This document shows positions 8,877 to 17,037 of a stretch of 64,000 nt of DNA, in pieces. How positions within the stretch are numbered: position 1 is the stretch's first letter; each line of letters begins with the position of its first letter. This DNA comes from Streptomyces sp. NRRL F-6492 (GTDB taxonomy: Bacteria; Actinomycetota; Actinomycetes; Streptomycetales; Streptomycetaceae), in contig NZ_LGEG01000218.1 of NCBI RefSeq assembly GCF_001280125.1, positions 1 through 64,000 on the forward strand. The letters run 5' to 3'. A program made the translations under genes and the position numbers. The notes beneath the pieces were generated by a model. The model worked only from the letters and a program-made list of their open reading frames with translations, searched no databases and was not told the DNA's origin.

Positions 8877-9776
8877 TCAGACCATGTCGGAGCCCCTCAG
8901 GAGGAGCTGCGTCACGGCCGTGCCCGCCACCGCGACCGCCGCCCGGAACGGCCATCGGCTCCCGGGCGCCGACGGTACCGCCGTGCCCGCCACCGCGACG
9001 GACCCGGCGGCCACCGCCAGTGCCCAGCCCGGGACGCCCACCGGCCCGGGCGGTCCCACGACGAGGACGCCCACGGCCGCCAGCATCACGAACGGCGTCG
9101 ACGACCGGCACGCCGCACGGCCGAGCCGCTGCGGCAGGCCGTCCACGCCGGTCGCGAGATCGTCCTCGATGTCCGGGAGGACGTTGACCACGTGCGCCCC
9201 CACGCCCAGCAGCGCCCCCGCCGTCACGGCCCACCAGGCGGGCCAGGACTGCGACGGCGGACCGAGGGTGACGAAGGCGGGCAGCGAACCGAATCCCACG
9301 GCGTAGGGCAGCGGGGAGAGCACCGTGCGTTTGAGTCCCAGGTTGTAGGCCCAGCCCGCCGCCACTCCCCCCAGGTGCGCCGCTCCCGCGGCCGCCCCGT
9401 TCAGCAGCGACAGCGGCACGCACAGCCCCAGGGCCACCACGGCGGCGGCGGCCACGGTTCCGGGGAGGAGCTCGCCGGTGGCCACCGGCTTGTCGCGGCG
9501 CCCGCAGACCGTGTCGCGCCGCGCGTCGGCCGCGTCGTTGCACCAGCCGACCGAGAGCTGGCCGGCCAGCACCGCCCCGGCCACCAGTGCCGCCCCCGCC
9601 GCGCCCCGGCCCCCCGCCACGGCCAGCGCGGTCACGAAGACCGTCACGGCGAGTGCCGGCTCCAGGTGGCAGGAACGCAGCAGCACCGGGACACGGGGTG
9701 GTGTGCGCGGAGGAGCCCCGAACGGGTGCAAAGACACATGCGCAAGGTAGTCCGGTGCGCGGAACGAGGTAGGCAT
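8877..9776 (-). CDS. UbiA-family prenyltransferase
   Basis: The roughly 299-residue membrane protein has multiple hydrophobic helices and both Asp-rich motifs of the UbiA superfamily: CNDAADARRD near residue 75 and DIEDDLATGVD near 200. UbiA enzymes transfer prenyl groups to aromatic acceptors using Mg2+-bound prenyl diphosphate. The gene diverges from a srs-type operon, so the aromatic product of that operon is a candidate acceptor; this is inference. The start is uncertain: ATG at 9776 leaves 7 bases to the divergent ATG, ATG at 9785 has a good GGAG but overlaps it, and GTG at 9737 is also possible. Confidence 0.87.
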   Translation of the reverse strand: MPTSFRAPDYLAHVSLHPFGAPPRTPPRVPVLLRSCHLEPALAVTVFVTALAVAGGRGAAGAALVAGAVLAGQLSVGWCNDAADARRDTVCGRRDKPVATGELLPGTVAAAAVVALGLCVPLSLLNGAAAGAAHLGGVAAGWAYNLGLKRTVLSPLPYAVGFGSLPAFVTLGPPSQSWPAWWAVTAGALLGVGAHVVNVLPDIEDDLATGVDGLPQRLGRAACRSSTPFVMLAAVGVLVVGPPGPVGVPGWALAVAAGSVAVAGTAVPSAPGSRWPFRAAVAVAGTAVTQLLLRGSDMV

Positions 9777-9783
9777 TGGCGCC

Positions 9784-10920
9784 ATGCGTGTCTCCGTGAT
9801 CACCGACGCCGCCGCGTCCCCCTCCGCCGCTCCGCACCCGTCGGCCGCGCCCCTCGCGGCGACCACCGTCGCCGCCGTCCACACCGTGCTGGCACCGCAC
9901 CGTTACGCCCAGGACGACCTGACCGAGCCGATCGGCGACCTGTGCCTGGCTCCGGGAGCCGACCGCGCCCTGCTGCGCCGCCTGCACGTCTCCACCGGTG
10001 TGCGGACGCGCCATCTGGCCCTGCCGATCGAGCGGTACGCCGGTCTCGGGGACTTCGGACGGTCCAACGACGCGTGGATCGCGGCCGGACTCGACCTGGG
10101 CGGGGAAGCCGTCGCCGGCGCGCTGCGAGAGGCGGGACTCGAACCGGCCGACGTCGACCTGCTGGTGTGCAACTCCGTCACCGGCGTGGCCACCCCTTCG
10201 CTCGACGCCCGTCTGGCCGGCCGCCTGGGGTTGCGGCCCGACGTCAAACGGCTCCCGGTGTTCGGTCTGGGATGCGTGGCGGGCGCCGCCGGTCTCGCCC
10301 GGCTGCACGACTACCTGCGCGGGCACCCCGACGACACCGCCGTGCTGCTCACCGTCGAACTGTGCTCGCTGACGCTCCAGCGGGGCGACGACTCCCACGC
10401 CAACCTGGTCGCCGGCGCCCTGTTCGGCGACGGGGCGGCGGCACTCGTCGCACGCGGCCGCGCCGCCGCGGAGCGGGGCGGAAGCGGGCCCACGGTGATC
10501 GCGACGCGCAGCCATCTCTACCCGGCGACCGGTCACCTCATGGGCTGGGACATCGGAGCGAGCGGGTTCCGCGTCGTGATCGACGCGGGCATCCCCCGTA
10601 CCGTGCGGGACCACCTCGGGCGGCCCCTGCGTGCTTTCCTGGCCGAGCACGGCCTCACCACCGACGACATCGGAACGTGGGTGTGCCATCCGGGCGGTCC
10701 CAAGGTGCTGTCCGCCGTGACCGACGTCCTCGGTCTGCCCGACGACGCCCTCGACAGCGCGCGGCGCTCGCTCGCGACCGTGGGAAACCTGTCCTCGGCC
10801 TCCGTCCTGCACGTCCTGCAGAGCCACTGCGGACCCCGGCGGCCCGAGCCCGGTACCTGGGGCCTGCTGATGGCGATGGGGCCCGGCTTCTGCTCCGAGT
10901 TCGTGCTGTTGCGCTGGTGA
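9784..10920 (+). CDS. srsA: Type III polyketide synthase, SrsA-like alkylresorcinol/alkylpyrone synthase
   Basis: The 378-residue protein has the chalcone-synthase fold signatures and the full catalytic triad: Cys164 in FGLGCVAG, His302 in VCHPGGPK and Asn335 in ATVGNLSSAS. Type III synthases condense a starter acyl group with malonyl-type extenders on one active-site Cys; the SrsA group uses long-chain acyl starters to give alkylresorcinols and alkylpyrones. It is followed after 9 bases by a methyltransferase and then an FAD monooxygenase, the order of the Streptomyces griseus srsABC phenolic-lipid operon. The first 25 residues are low-complexity Ala/Pro/Ser, so a later start is possible. 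Confidence 0.9.
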   Translation: MRVSVITDAAASPSAAPHPSAAPLAATTVAAVHTVLAPHRYAQDDLTEPIGDLCLAPGADRALLRRLHVSTGVRTRHLALPIERYAGLGDFGRSNDAWIAAGLDLGGEAVAGALREAGLEPADVDLLVCNSVTGVATPSLDARLAGRLGLRPDVKRLPVFGLGCVAGAAGLARLHDYLRGHPDDTAVLLTVELCSLTLQRGDDSHANLVAGALFGDGAAALVARGRAAAERGGSGPTVIATRSHLYPATGHLMGWDIGASGFRVVIDAGIPRTVRDHLGRPLRAFLAEHGLTTDDIGTWVCHPGGPKVLSAVTDVLGLPDDALDSARRSLATVGNLSSASVLHVLQSHCGPRRPEPGTWGLLMAMGPGFCSEFVLLRW

Positions 10921-10929
10921 GGGGCCTTC

Positions 10930-11445
10930 ATGTCCTGGTACGTGCTTCTCGTCCTCGGCGTGGCCGCCGAACGCGTCGTCGAACTGGTCGTGGCCCGGCG
11001 CAACGCGTCCTGGACCCTCGCCCGCGCCGGTGTCGAGCACGGTCGCGGCCACTACCCGGTCATGGTCGCCCTGCACACGGCCCTGCTGGTCTGCTGCCTC
11101 CTCGAACCCGTGCTGGCCCACCGGCCGTTCCTGCCCGCCCTGGGGTGGCCGATGCTGTCGCTGGTGCTCCTGTCCCAGGTGCTGCGCTGGTGGTGCGTCA
11201 CCACGCTCGGGCCGTACTGGAACACGCGCGTCATCGTCGTTCCCGGGGCGCGTCCGATCGGCGCCGGTCCCTATCGCCTCGTGCGTCACCCCAACTACGT
11301 CGCCGTCGTGGTGGAGGTCGCCGCTCTGCCCCTGGTGCACTCCGCGTGGCTGAGCGCGGCGGTGTTCAGCACGGCCAACGCGGCGCTGCTCACGGTCCGC
11401 CTCCGTTGTGAGAACGCGGCCCTCGCCCGCGTGGTGCCCGCGTGA
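10930..11445 (+). CDS. srsB: Isoprenylcysteine carboxyl methyltransferase-family methyltransferase, SrsB-like
   Basis: The 171-residue membrane protein has four or five hydrophobic helices and the family C-terminal signature GPYRLVRHPNYVAVVVE, which binds S-adenosylmethionine. In the srs pathway the homologous enzyme O-methylates the alkylresorcinol made by the type III synthase. It lies 9 bases after the synthase and overlaps the next gene by 4 bases (GTGA), consistent with one translationally coupled operon. Confidence 0.87.
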   Translation: MSWYVLLVLGVAAERVVELVVARRNASWTLARAGVEHGRGHYPVMVALHTALLVCCLLEPVLAHRPFLPALGWPMLSLVLLSQVLRWWCVTTLGPYWNTRVIVVPGARPIGAGPYRLVRHPNYVAVVVEVAALPLVHSAWLSAAVFSTANAALLTVRLRCENAALARVVPA

Positions 11446-12473
11446 GCCGCGAACACGACCTGATCATCGTCGGGGGCGGCCCCGCAGGCCTGGCGACGGC
11501 CCTGTACGCCGCGCGCGCCGGTTTCGACGCCGTCGTGGCCGAGTGCCGCCGCGCGCCGGTCGACAAGGCGTGCGGCGAAGGCCTGATGCCCGGCGCCGTG
11601 CGTGCCCTCGCCTTACTCGGCCTGGAGGTCACGGGCCAGCCGATCGCGGGCATCCGCTACGTGCAGGGGGCCCGCCGGGCCCAGGCCGCGTTCCGGCACG
11701 GCCCCGGCCTCGGCGTACGGCGCACCGAGCTGCACTCCGCCCTCCACGAGGCCGTCCTCGCGGCGGGCGTTCCCGTACTGCCCCTGCGGGTCGGGGAGGT
11801 ACGGCAGGACGTCACCGGTGTGACCCTGCCCGGCACCGGCCTGCGCGCCAGGTGGCTGGTCGCCGCGGACGGCCTGCACTCACCGGTGCGCCGTTCCCTG
11901 GGCCTGCGCGTCGAGTCCTGCCGGAGGCCCAGGTACGGGTTGCGGCGTCATTACGCCACGCCCCCGTGGTCCCCGTACGTCGAGGTGCACTGCGGGCGGC
12001 ACGGCGAGGCCTACGTCACCCCGCTCGGGCCCCGGCTCGTCGGCCTCGCCCTCCTGACGGACCGGCGGGCCCCTTTCGACGCCCAGCTGGAAGGCTTCCC
12101 CGAGCTGGCCGCCCGCCTTCCCCCGGAAAGGGCCGTCACCGCGGTACGGGGCGCGGGACCGCTCCGTCAGAAGGCACGCACCCGGCTGCACGGGCGGGTC
12201 CTGCTCGTGGGCGACGCCGCCGGATACGTCGACGCGCTGACCGGTGAGGGCGTCTCCCTGGCGCTCGCCGGTGCCGGAGCCCTGGTCGACAACGTGCGCC
12301 GTGGCACACCGGACCGCTACGAGAGCGACTGGAACCGCGTGACCCGCCGCCACCGGCTCCTGACGGAGCTTCTGGTGCGGGTGCGGCAGCAACCGGTCCT
12401 CGCGCCGCTCGTCGTGCCCGTGGCCGAGCGCCTGCCGCACGTGTTCACGGCCGTGGTGAACGCCCTGGCATGA
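11442..12473 (+). CDS. srsC: FAD-dependent monooxygenase, SrsC-like, with a TTA codon
   Basis: The 343-residue flavoprotein has the dinucleotide-binding GGGPAG (11-16), the second FAD motif around GDAAGY (Asp258) followed by LTGEGV, and an aromatic-hydroxylase-like layout. In the srs pathway the corresponding enzyme hydroxylates the phenolic ring, giving quinol/quinone lipids. Its GTG start overlaps the methyltransferase stop by 4 bases. Leu58 is encoded by TTA (11613-11615); this is the last gene of the operon, so its translation could be limited by the bldA leucyl-tRNA and hence by development. Confidence 0.87.
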   Translation: MSREHDLIIVGGGPAGLATALYAARAGFDAVVAECRRAPVDKACGEGLMPGAVRALALLGLEVTGQPIAGIRYVQGARRAQAAFRHGPGLGVRRTELHSALHEAVLAAGVPVLPLRVGEVRQDVTGVTLPGTGLRARWLVAADGLHSPVRRSLGLRVESCRRPRYGLRRHYATPPWSPYVEVHCGRHGEAYVTPLGPRLVGLALLTDRRAPFDAQLEGFPELAARLPPERAVTAVRGAGPLRQKARTRLHGRVLLVGDAAGYVDALTGEGVSLALAGAGALVDNVRRGTPDRYESDWNRVTRRHRLLTELLVRVRQQPVLAPLVVPVAERLPHVFTAVVNALA

Positions 12474-12523
12474 GGTTTCGCCGCCGTGCGGGAGACGGCC
12501 CGGGCGGCTCCGGTGAGGGTGCT

Positions 12524-13456
12524 TCAGACCTCCACGACGATCTTCCCCGGGGTGTGGCCCTCCCGGCTGAGGTCGAAGGCCGCTCCGAGCTCGGAGAGCG
12601 GGAATGTCGCGGCGACGTCGACCGTGAGCCGGTCTCCGTCCGCGAGCCGCCCCAGGGCCGTGAGGTCCTCGCCGCTCGGCCGGACCCAGATCCACTGGCC
12701 GCCCGCGCCGAGCACGGTGTCGTCGGCGACGGAGGCGTGCCGTCCGCCCTCGGCCAGGACGGCCAGGGTGGTGTCGAGGACCCCGCCCACGAAGTCGGCG
12801 ACGACGGTGACCCCGTCCGGGGCCAGGGCGCGGACCCGGTCGGCCAGTCCGTCGCCGTACTCGACGGGCTCGCAGCCGAACCCGCGCAACCGGTCGTGGT
12901 TGCGCGGGGAGGCCGTGCCGATGACCCTCGCGCCGAGCGCGCGGGCGAGCTGGACTCCGAAGGACCCGACGCCGCCGGCCGCGCCGTGCACGAGGACGGT
13001 GTCGTCGGCGCCCGTTCCCAGCCGCGTGAGGAGCTGATAGGCGGTCAGGCCCGCCAGCGGCAGTCCGGCGGCCTGCGCCCAGTTCAGCGAGGCGGGCTTG
13101 GCCGCGAGGGCGCGCACGGGCACGCTGACGTACTCCGCGAAGGTGCCGCCGTGCACGTGGTCCTTGCGGGCGTAGGCCATCACCTCGTCACCGGCCGCGA
13201 ACTCGGGCACGTCGATGCCGACCCGCTCGACGGTGCCGCTGACGTCCCATCCCGGGACCACCGGGTGGACGACGTCCATCAGGGCGTCGAGCCCGCCCGC
13301 CATGATCTTCCAGTCCACCGGGTTGACCGAGGCGCACCGGACCTTGACGAGAACCTCGCCGGGAGCGACCTTCGGCAGCGGCAGCCGGGTCTCGTGGAGC
13401 ACCTCCGTCCCGCCGTAGGTCTCGTACGCCATTGCCCTCATGGTGGCCTCGGACAT
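12524..13456 (-). CDS. NADP-dependent quinone oxidoreductase-like MDR protein
   Basis: The 310-residue zinc-free medium-chain reductase has an N-terminal GroES-like domain with ASVNPVDWK near residue 48, and a Rossmann domain with VHGAAGGVGSFGVQLARALGA near 150. The family reduces quinones or enals with NADPH; the substrate is not predictable. The start at 13456 has AGGAGGG 10 bases upstream. It converges on the srs-like operon, 50 bases from its end, and is probably a separate unit. Confidence 0.88.
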   Translation of the reverse strand: MSEATMRAMAYETYGGTEVLHETRLPLPKVAPGEVLVKVRCASVNPVDWKIMAGGLDALMDVVHPVVPGWDVSGTVERVGIDVPEFAAGDEVMAYARKDHVHGGTFAEYVSVPVRALAAKPASLNWAQAAGLPLAGLTAYQLLTRLGTGADDTVLVHGAAGGVGSFGVQLARALGARVIGTASPRNHDRLRGFGCEPVEYGDGLADRVRALAPDGVTVVADFVGGVLDTTLAVLAEGGRHASVADDTVLGAGGQWIWVRPSGEDLTALGRLADGDRLTVDVAATFPLSELGAAFDLSREGHTPGKIVVEV

Positions 13457-13956
13457 CCCTGCGGACCCTCCTGTGCTGTCGGCTGCGTCCGCCCATCTGA
13501 GCACGGTTCGGCCGGAACGGGCCGGGAGACTCGCCCGCGCCCGACGCCTCACTCGGTACGGGGCACGTCCGCTCCGGTGGGCTTCTCCGTCCCCGCGGTG
13601 CTCGGACGAACCCGATGGACACGCTCTCCACGTCGCGCCGGCCGCGGTACGCGTCGGTCCGGGACGGAGCCGTCGCAGCCGGGCCCGTCGCCCGGGCCGA
13701 CGTGGGTCCACCGGGAGGCGAGCGGGGCCGGCTGCCGCTCACCGACCCGCAAGGACCGTCCGACTCCCCTCTAAGAGAAGGATGTTGACGAAGATGATCA
13801 TGACAGGTACATGGCATTCACGGTCTCCAGGACGTACCATCGCAAGGCTCGGAGGGGTGCTCGACGGTTGTGCCCGGCCCCACCGGGCGCCCGCGCCGCC
13901 CCTTCACGCGCCCGCCTCCACCGAGGTCGGGTCCCCCCACGGATGAAGGAGCAGCG
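13457..13956. other. Divergent intergenic region upstream of the snapalysin gene
   Basis: No convincing gene was found in these 500 bases. A short plus-strand frame opening at 13782 (ATG TTG ACG AAG) runs to 13946 but has poor codon bias and no recognisable content. A promoter-like pair is reported separately. Confidence 0.5.
13785..13813 (+). promoter_or_regulatory. Candidate housekeeping promoter of the snapalysin gene
   Basis: TTGACG and TACATG are separated by 17 bases, resembling a sigma-70/HrdB promoter. It would leave a leader of about 140 bases before the protease start. Match at -10 is only moderate. Confidence 0.4.
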
Positions 13957-14538
13957 ATGCCCCTCGGCACATGGCTCAAGGCGGGTACCTCCGCCGCCGC
14001 GCTCGTCCTCGCCACGGCGGGTGCGGCGACCGCCGCGCCCGCCCCCGACCGGGAATCCTCCGCCGCCGAGGCGGCGGCGGTGACCCTCCGCTACGACGAC
14101 AGCCGCGCCGGAGGCTGGGAGGCGGCGATCGCGGCCGGGGTCGCCTCGTGGAACGCGAACGTGAGCAACGTCAAGCTGGTGGAGGCGGCGCCCGGCACCC
14201 GGGCCGAGATCGTGATCGTCGCCACCACGGGCTGGCCGCAGGCCACGCTCGGCCCCGTCCGTCCGGGCCGTCAGGTCCGCGTCGAACTCGGCAGCCAGGC
14301 CGTGGGCCAGGGCTACGACAAGACCCGGATCGCCGCTCACGAGCTGGGCCACAGCCTCGGCCTGCCGGACACCAAGCCCGGCCCGTGCTCACAGCTGATG
14401 TCGGGGTCGAGCGCCGGTACGGCCTGCACCAACGCCGTCCCGAACGCGACCGAGCGGTCCCGCGTCCAGTCCGCCTACGCCGGCGGCGTCGCCGTGCTCG
14501 TGCCCACCGACGGCCGGATCCTCGTCGACGCCCCCTGA
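13957..14538 (+). CDS. snpA: Snapalysin-type secreted zinc metalloprotease (M7)
   Basis: The 193-residue precursor has an N-terminal Sec-type signal ending near ATAAPAP (residue 30), a short pro-region, and the zinc motif HELGHSLGLPD, with His128, Glu129, His132 and the third ligand Asp138, the HExxHxxGxxD form typical of snapalysin. Two later Cys (in GPCSQ and TACTN) can form the conserved disulfide. It degrades protein outside the cell. AAGGAG lies 6 bases before the ATG. In other Streptomyces a LysR-type gene often sits divergently; none is present here. A strong hairpin follows the stop codon. Confidence 0.92.
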   Translation: MPLGTWLKAGTSAAALVLATAGAATAAPAPDRESSAAEAAAVTLRYDDSRAGGWEAAIAAGVASWNANVSNVKLVEAAPGTRAEIVIVATTGWPQATLGPVRPGRQVRVELGSQAVGQGYDKTRIAAHELGHSLGLPDTKPGPCSQLMSGSSAGTACTNAVPNATERSRVQSAYAGGVAVLVPTDGRILVDAP

Positions 14539-14550
14539 GTACGTCTCCGT

Positions 14551-14579
14551 GGAGTGGCCCGGGCCTTCCGGGTCACTCC
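14551..14579 (+). terminator. Hairpin terminator after the snapalysin gene
   Basis: GGAGTGGCCCGG pairs with CCGGGTCACTCC (one G-T wobble) around a 5-base loop, 12 bases after the stop codon. Confidence 0.7.
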
Positions 14580-14872
14580 GCGGAAGCCGCGGGGCGCCGA
14601 TCCGGCGCCCGCGGCCGGCTCACCGCGGCCTGGTGCTCCAGAGCTGATTCACCCATAGACGGCGGCGGCCTGAAGGGCCCTGGCCAGGAAGGCCCAAAGC
14701 ACCTTGTTCCGGCGAGCACCTCCCCACGCTTGACGATCAACAGGAGCATCAGGACGCGTCCACGGGAGGTCGGGCGGCACTGCCGTCACCTCTCGGAGGG
14801 CTGCCACCGCCCGGATCCGAGCGCCGGGCGGCACCGGCCCGCTCCTCGGCGGGGCGCGGTTTCCGCCGTCGT

Positions 14873-14910
14873 TCCGTACTGTACGGAGCGGCCGTTCCGT
14901 ACCGTACGGA
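14873..14910. promoter_or_regulatory. Two tandem 15-bp palindromic operators
   Basis: TCCGTAC-T-GTACGGA (14873-14887) and TCCGTAC-C-GTACGGA (14896-14910) are perfect 7+1+7 palindromes set 23 bases apart, and their flanks (CGT before, GCG after) also repeat. They end 20 bases before the start of the PhoD-like gene, overlapping the expected promoter. The form suits a TetR- or GntR-type dimeric repressor binding two sites; the regulator is not adjacent. Confidence 0.75.
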
Positions 14911-14930
14911 GCGCCGGGAGGGAACTCGCG

Positions 14931-16625
14931 ATGGCCGGTCTGAGGTTGGGGCCGCTCCTGCGTCACGTGGACTGGGAGTCGGGGACGAGCGCGACGGTGT
15001 GGGTCGAGACCGACCGGCCGTGCGCGGTGGAGGTCCGGTGCCCGGACGGCGCCGGGGGTTCGGCTCCGACGTTCCGCGTCGCCGGTCACCACTACGCGCT
15101 GGTGGTCGTGACCGGACTCGCACCCGGCTCCACCAACCCGTACGAGGTACTGCTCGACGGCGAGCGGGTGTGGCCCCTCGCGGACTCGCCCCTGCCGCCC
15201 AGCACCATCCGCACGCCGGCGGTCCCGGCGACCGGCGCGGTGGTGGCCTTCGGCTCGTGCCGGTGGGCGGCGCCCGCCGTGGACGAGCCCGATCCGGTGG
15301 GCCCCGACGTCCTCGACACCCTCTCCGCCCGGCTCGCCGAAGACCCGGAGGCCGAGCGTCCGGACGTTCTCCTCCTCCTGGGCGACCAGGTGTACGCGGA
15401 CGAGACGTCCGCCGGTACCCGCGACTGGATCGCCCGGCACCGGCGGGCCGCCGGCACCGGCTCGGCCGCCCCGCCGGACCAGGTCGCCGACTACGAGGAG
15501 TACACCCACCTCTACGACGAGTCCTGGGGCGACCCCGAGCTGCGCTGGCTGCTCTCGACCGTGCCGACCTGCATGATCTTCGACGACCACGACGTCATCG
15601 ACGACTGGAACACCAGTGCCGCCTGGCTGGCCGACATGCGGGCGACGCCCTGGTGGCAGGACCGGATCATCGGCGGCCTGATGTCGTACTGGGTCTACCA
15701 GCACCTCGGGAACCTCTCCCCCGCCGAACTCGCCGAGGACAAGCTGTACGCGGCGGTGCTGGCGGCCGACGACGGCACGGAGGTGCTGCGCGCGTTCGCA
15801 GAACGCGCCGACGCCGACCCGGCGTCGGTGCGCTGGAGCTACCGCAGGGACTTCGGCCGCACCCGGCTGCTGATGGTCGACACCCGGGCCGCGCGGGTGC
15901 TGGAGGAGCGGGACCGGGCGATGCTGGACGCGGAGGAGGAGGCCTGGCTGCGGACGCAGGCGTTCGAGGACCCCGGCGGTGTCGACCACCTGCTGATCGG
16001 GACCTCGCTCCCGTGGCTGCTGCCCCCGGTGGTCCACTTCGCGGAGAGCTGGCACGCCGCGCTCTGCCGCGGCGAACGCGGGCCGCGCTGGGCGCGCTTC
16101 GGCGAGTGGCTGCGTCGACGGGCCGACCTCGAACACTGGGCGGCGTTCACCTCGTCGTTCGAAAGGCTGACGGAGACGGTTGCCGAGGCGGGAAGGGCCG
16201 ACAACGCCCCGGCGACGGTGTGCGTGCTCTCCGGGGACGTGCACCACGGGTACGTGGCGGAGCCCGTCTGGACCGCCGGGCGGCAGCCGGACTCCCGCGT
16301 CTTCCAGTTCACCTGTTCACCGCTGCACAACTCGGTGCCCACGCCCATAAGGGTCGGGTTCACCGTCGGCTGGAGCCGGTTCGCCAAGGGGCTCGGGCAC
16401 CTCCTCGCCCGCCACGGGCGGGTCACGAGGCCGGAGGTCCGGTGGAAGCGCACCGGCGGACCGTGGTTCGGCAACCAGTTGATGACGCTGACGCTGCGCG
16501 GACGTACGGCGCGGCTGCGGCTGGAGAAGGCCTCGTCGGACGCGAAGCGGGGGCGCCGTGGCACCGACCGCGCGGGCGCGCGGCTCACGGAAGTCCTCGA
16601 CCGGGTCCTGACGGAAGGGAGCTGA
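14931..16625 (+). CDS. PhoD-like metallophosphatase / alkaline phosphatase D-family protein
   Basis: The 564-residue protein has an N-terminal beta-sandwich-like region (1-100) and a calcineurin-like phosphatase domain with GSCRW near 107, LLGDQVYAD near 145, DDHDVIDDW near 219 and SGDVHHGY near 436. These supply metal ligands for phosphomonoester or diester hydrolysis. Unlike secreted PhoD it has no obvious signal peptide, so a cytoplasmic or leaderless form is likely. GGGAGGGA precedes the ATG. Two tandem palindromes sit directly upstream and probably control it. The 3' end carries a 14-bp tandem duplication across the stop codon. Confidence 0.88.
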   Translation: MAGLRLGPLLRHVDWESGTSATVWVETDRPCAVEVRCPDGAGGSAPTFRVAGHHYALVVVTGLAPGSTNPYEVLLDGERVWPLADSPLPPSTIRTPAVPATGAVVAFGSCRWAAPAVDEPDPVGPDVLDTLSARLAEDPEAERPDVLLLLGDQVYADETSAGTRDWIARHRRAAGTGSAAPPDQVADYEEYTHLYDESWGDPELRWLLSTVPTCMIFDDHDVIDDWNTSAAWLADMRATPWWQDRIIGGLMSYWVYQHLGNLSPAELAEDKLYAAVLAADDGTEVLRAFAERADADPASVRWSYRRDFGRTRLLMVDTRAARVLEERDRAMLDAEEEAWLRTQAFEDPGGVDHLLIGTSLPWLLPPVVHFAESWHAALCRGERGPRWARFGEWLRRRADLEHWAAFTSSFERLTETVAEAGRADNAPATVCVLSGDVHHGYVAEPVWTAGRQPDSRVFQFTCSPLHNSVPTPIRVGFTVGWSRFAKGLGHLLARHGRVTRPEVRWKRTGGPWFGNQLMTLTLRGRTARLRLEKASSDAKRGRRGTDRAGARLTEVLDRVLTEGS

Positions 16626-16635
16626 CGGAAGGGAG
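16608..16635 (+). repeat. 14-bp tandem duplication across a stop codon
   Basis: CTGACGGAAGGGAG occurs twice back to back; the stop TGA of the phosphatase gene is formed by the second copy. The period is not a multiple of three, so the duplication itself defines where the protein ends. Confidence 0.8.
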
Positions 16636-17037
16636 TTGACGCCCGGCCGGACGGTGCGCGCCCCGGCCGCACCGTAGACGGCCGGGGCGGGAAGCACACG
16701 ACGGGCGTCCGGGCCGCGTTACCGGTGGTCGGCGACGAGCGGTGGGGGAACGGTCTCCCGCGGTCGGACGCCATCGACGCCGGCACGGCGACCGGACGGA
16801 CCGGACAGCGGTCGTGGGGGGCGCCCGGCGTTCCCCCGCCGGACGGTGCACACCGCGCCGGCCGTCGCCACCCGGCCCCGGCCGGTGCGGGGCCTCGGGG
16901 ACCGATGAGATGCGGGGGCCGTCTCCTGCGGGCAGAGTGGGGAAGGCCCTGTCCGTACCGAGGTGGTCTCATATGGTCTTACGCGTGGGAAACGGGACGA
17001 ACTGACGCGAGGGACTCTCGCGACGCCGGAGTGAGCG
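16626..17037. other. Intergenic region before the PP2C-type phosphatase gene
   Basis: No credible gene is seen in 412 bases. A lower-GC patch with two GGTCT repeats around CATATG lies at 16964-16981, and could hold the promoter of the downstream gene. Confidence 0.45.

Larger units (their letters stand above)
14539..14930. other. Intergenic region with terminator, odd lower-GC stretch and tandem palindromes
   Basis: The 392 bases hold the snapalysin terminator, a stretch at 14645-14765 with weaker G/C third-position bias than the surroundings, and the tandem palindromes before the phosphatase gene. On the minus strand that stretch reads RRNKVLWAFLARALQAAAVYG before a stop, which may be a remnant of something, but I could not assign it. 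Confidence 0.45.

Noticed and set aside
13782..13946. Short plus-strand frame beginning ATG TTG ACG upstream of snapalysin
   Set aside because: Poor third-position bias; the TTGACG is better explained as a -35 box.
13457..13956. Expected LysR-type regulator gene beside snapalysin
   Set aside because: No helix-turn-helix frame was found in the gap or as the divergent gene, which is a quinone-oxidoreductase-like enzyme.
14649..16247. 532-codon minus-strand frame opposite the PhoD-like gene
   Set aside because: It covers the well-supported phosphatase gene, has no ribosome site, and its composition is that of an antisense shadow.
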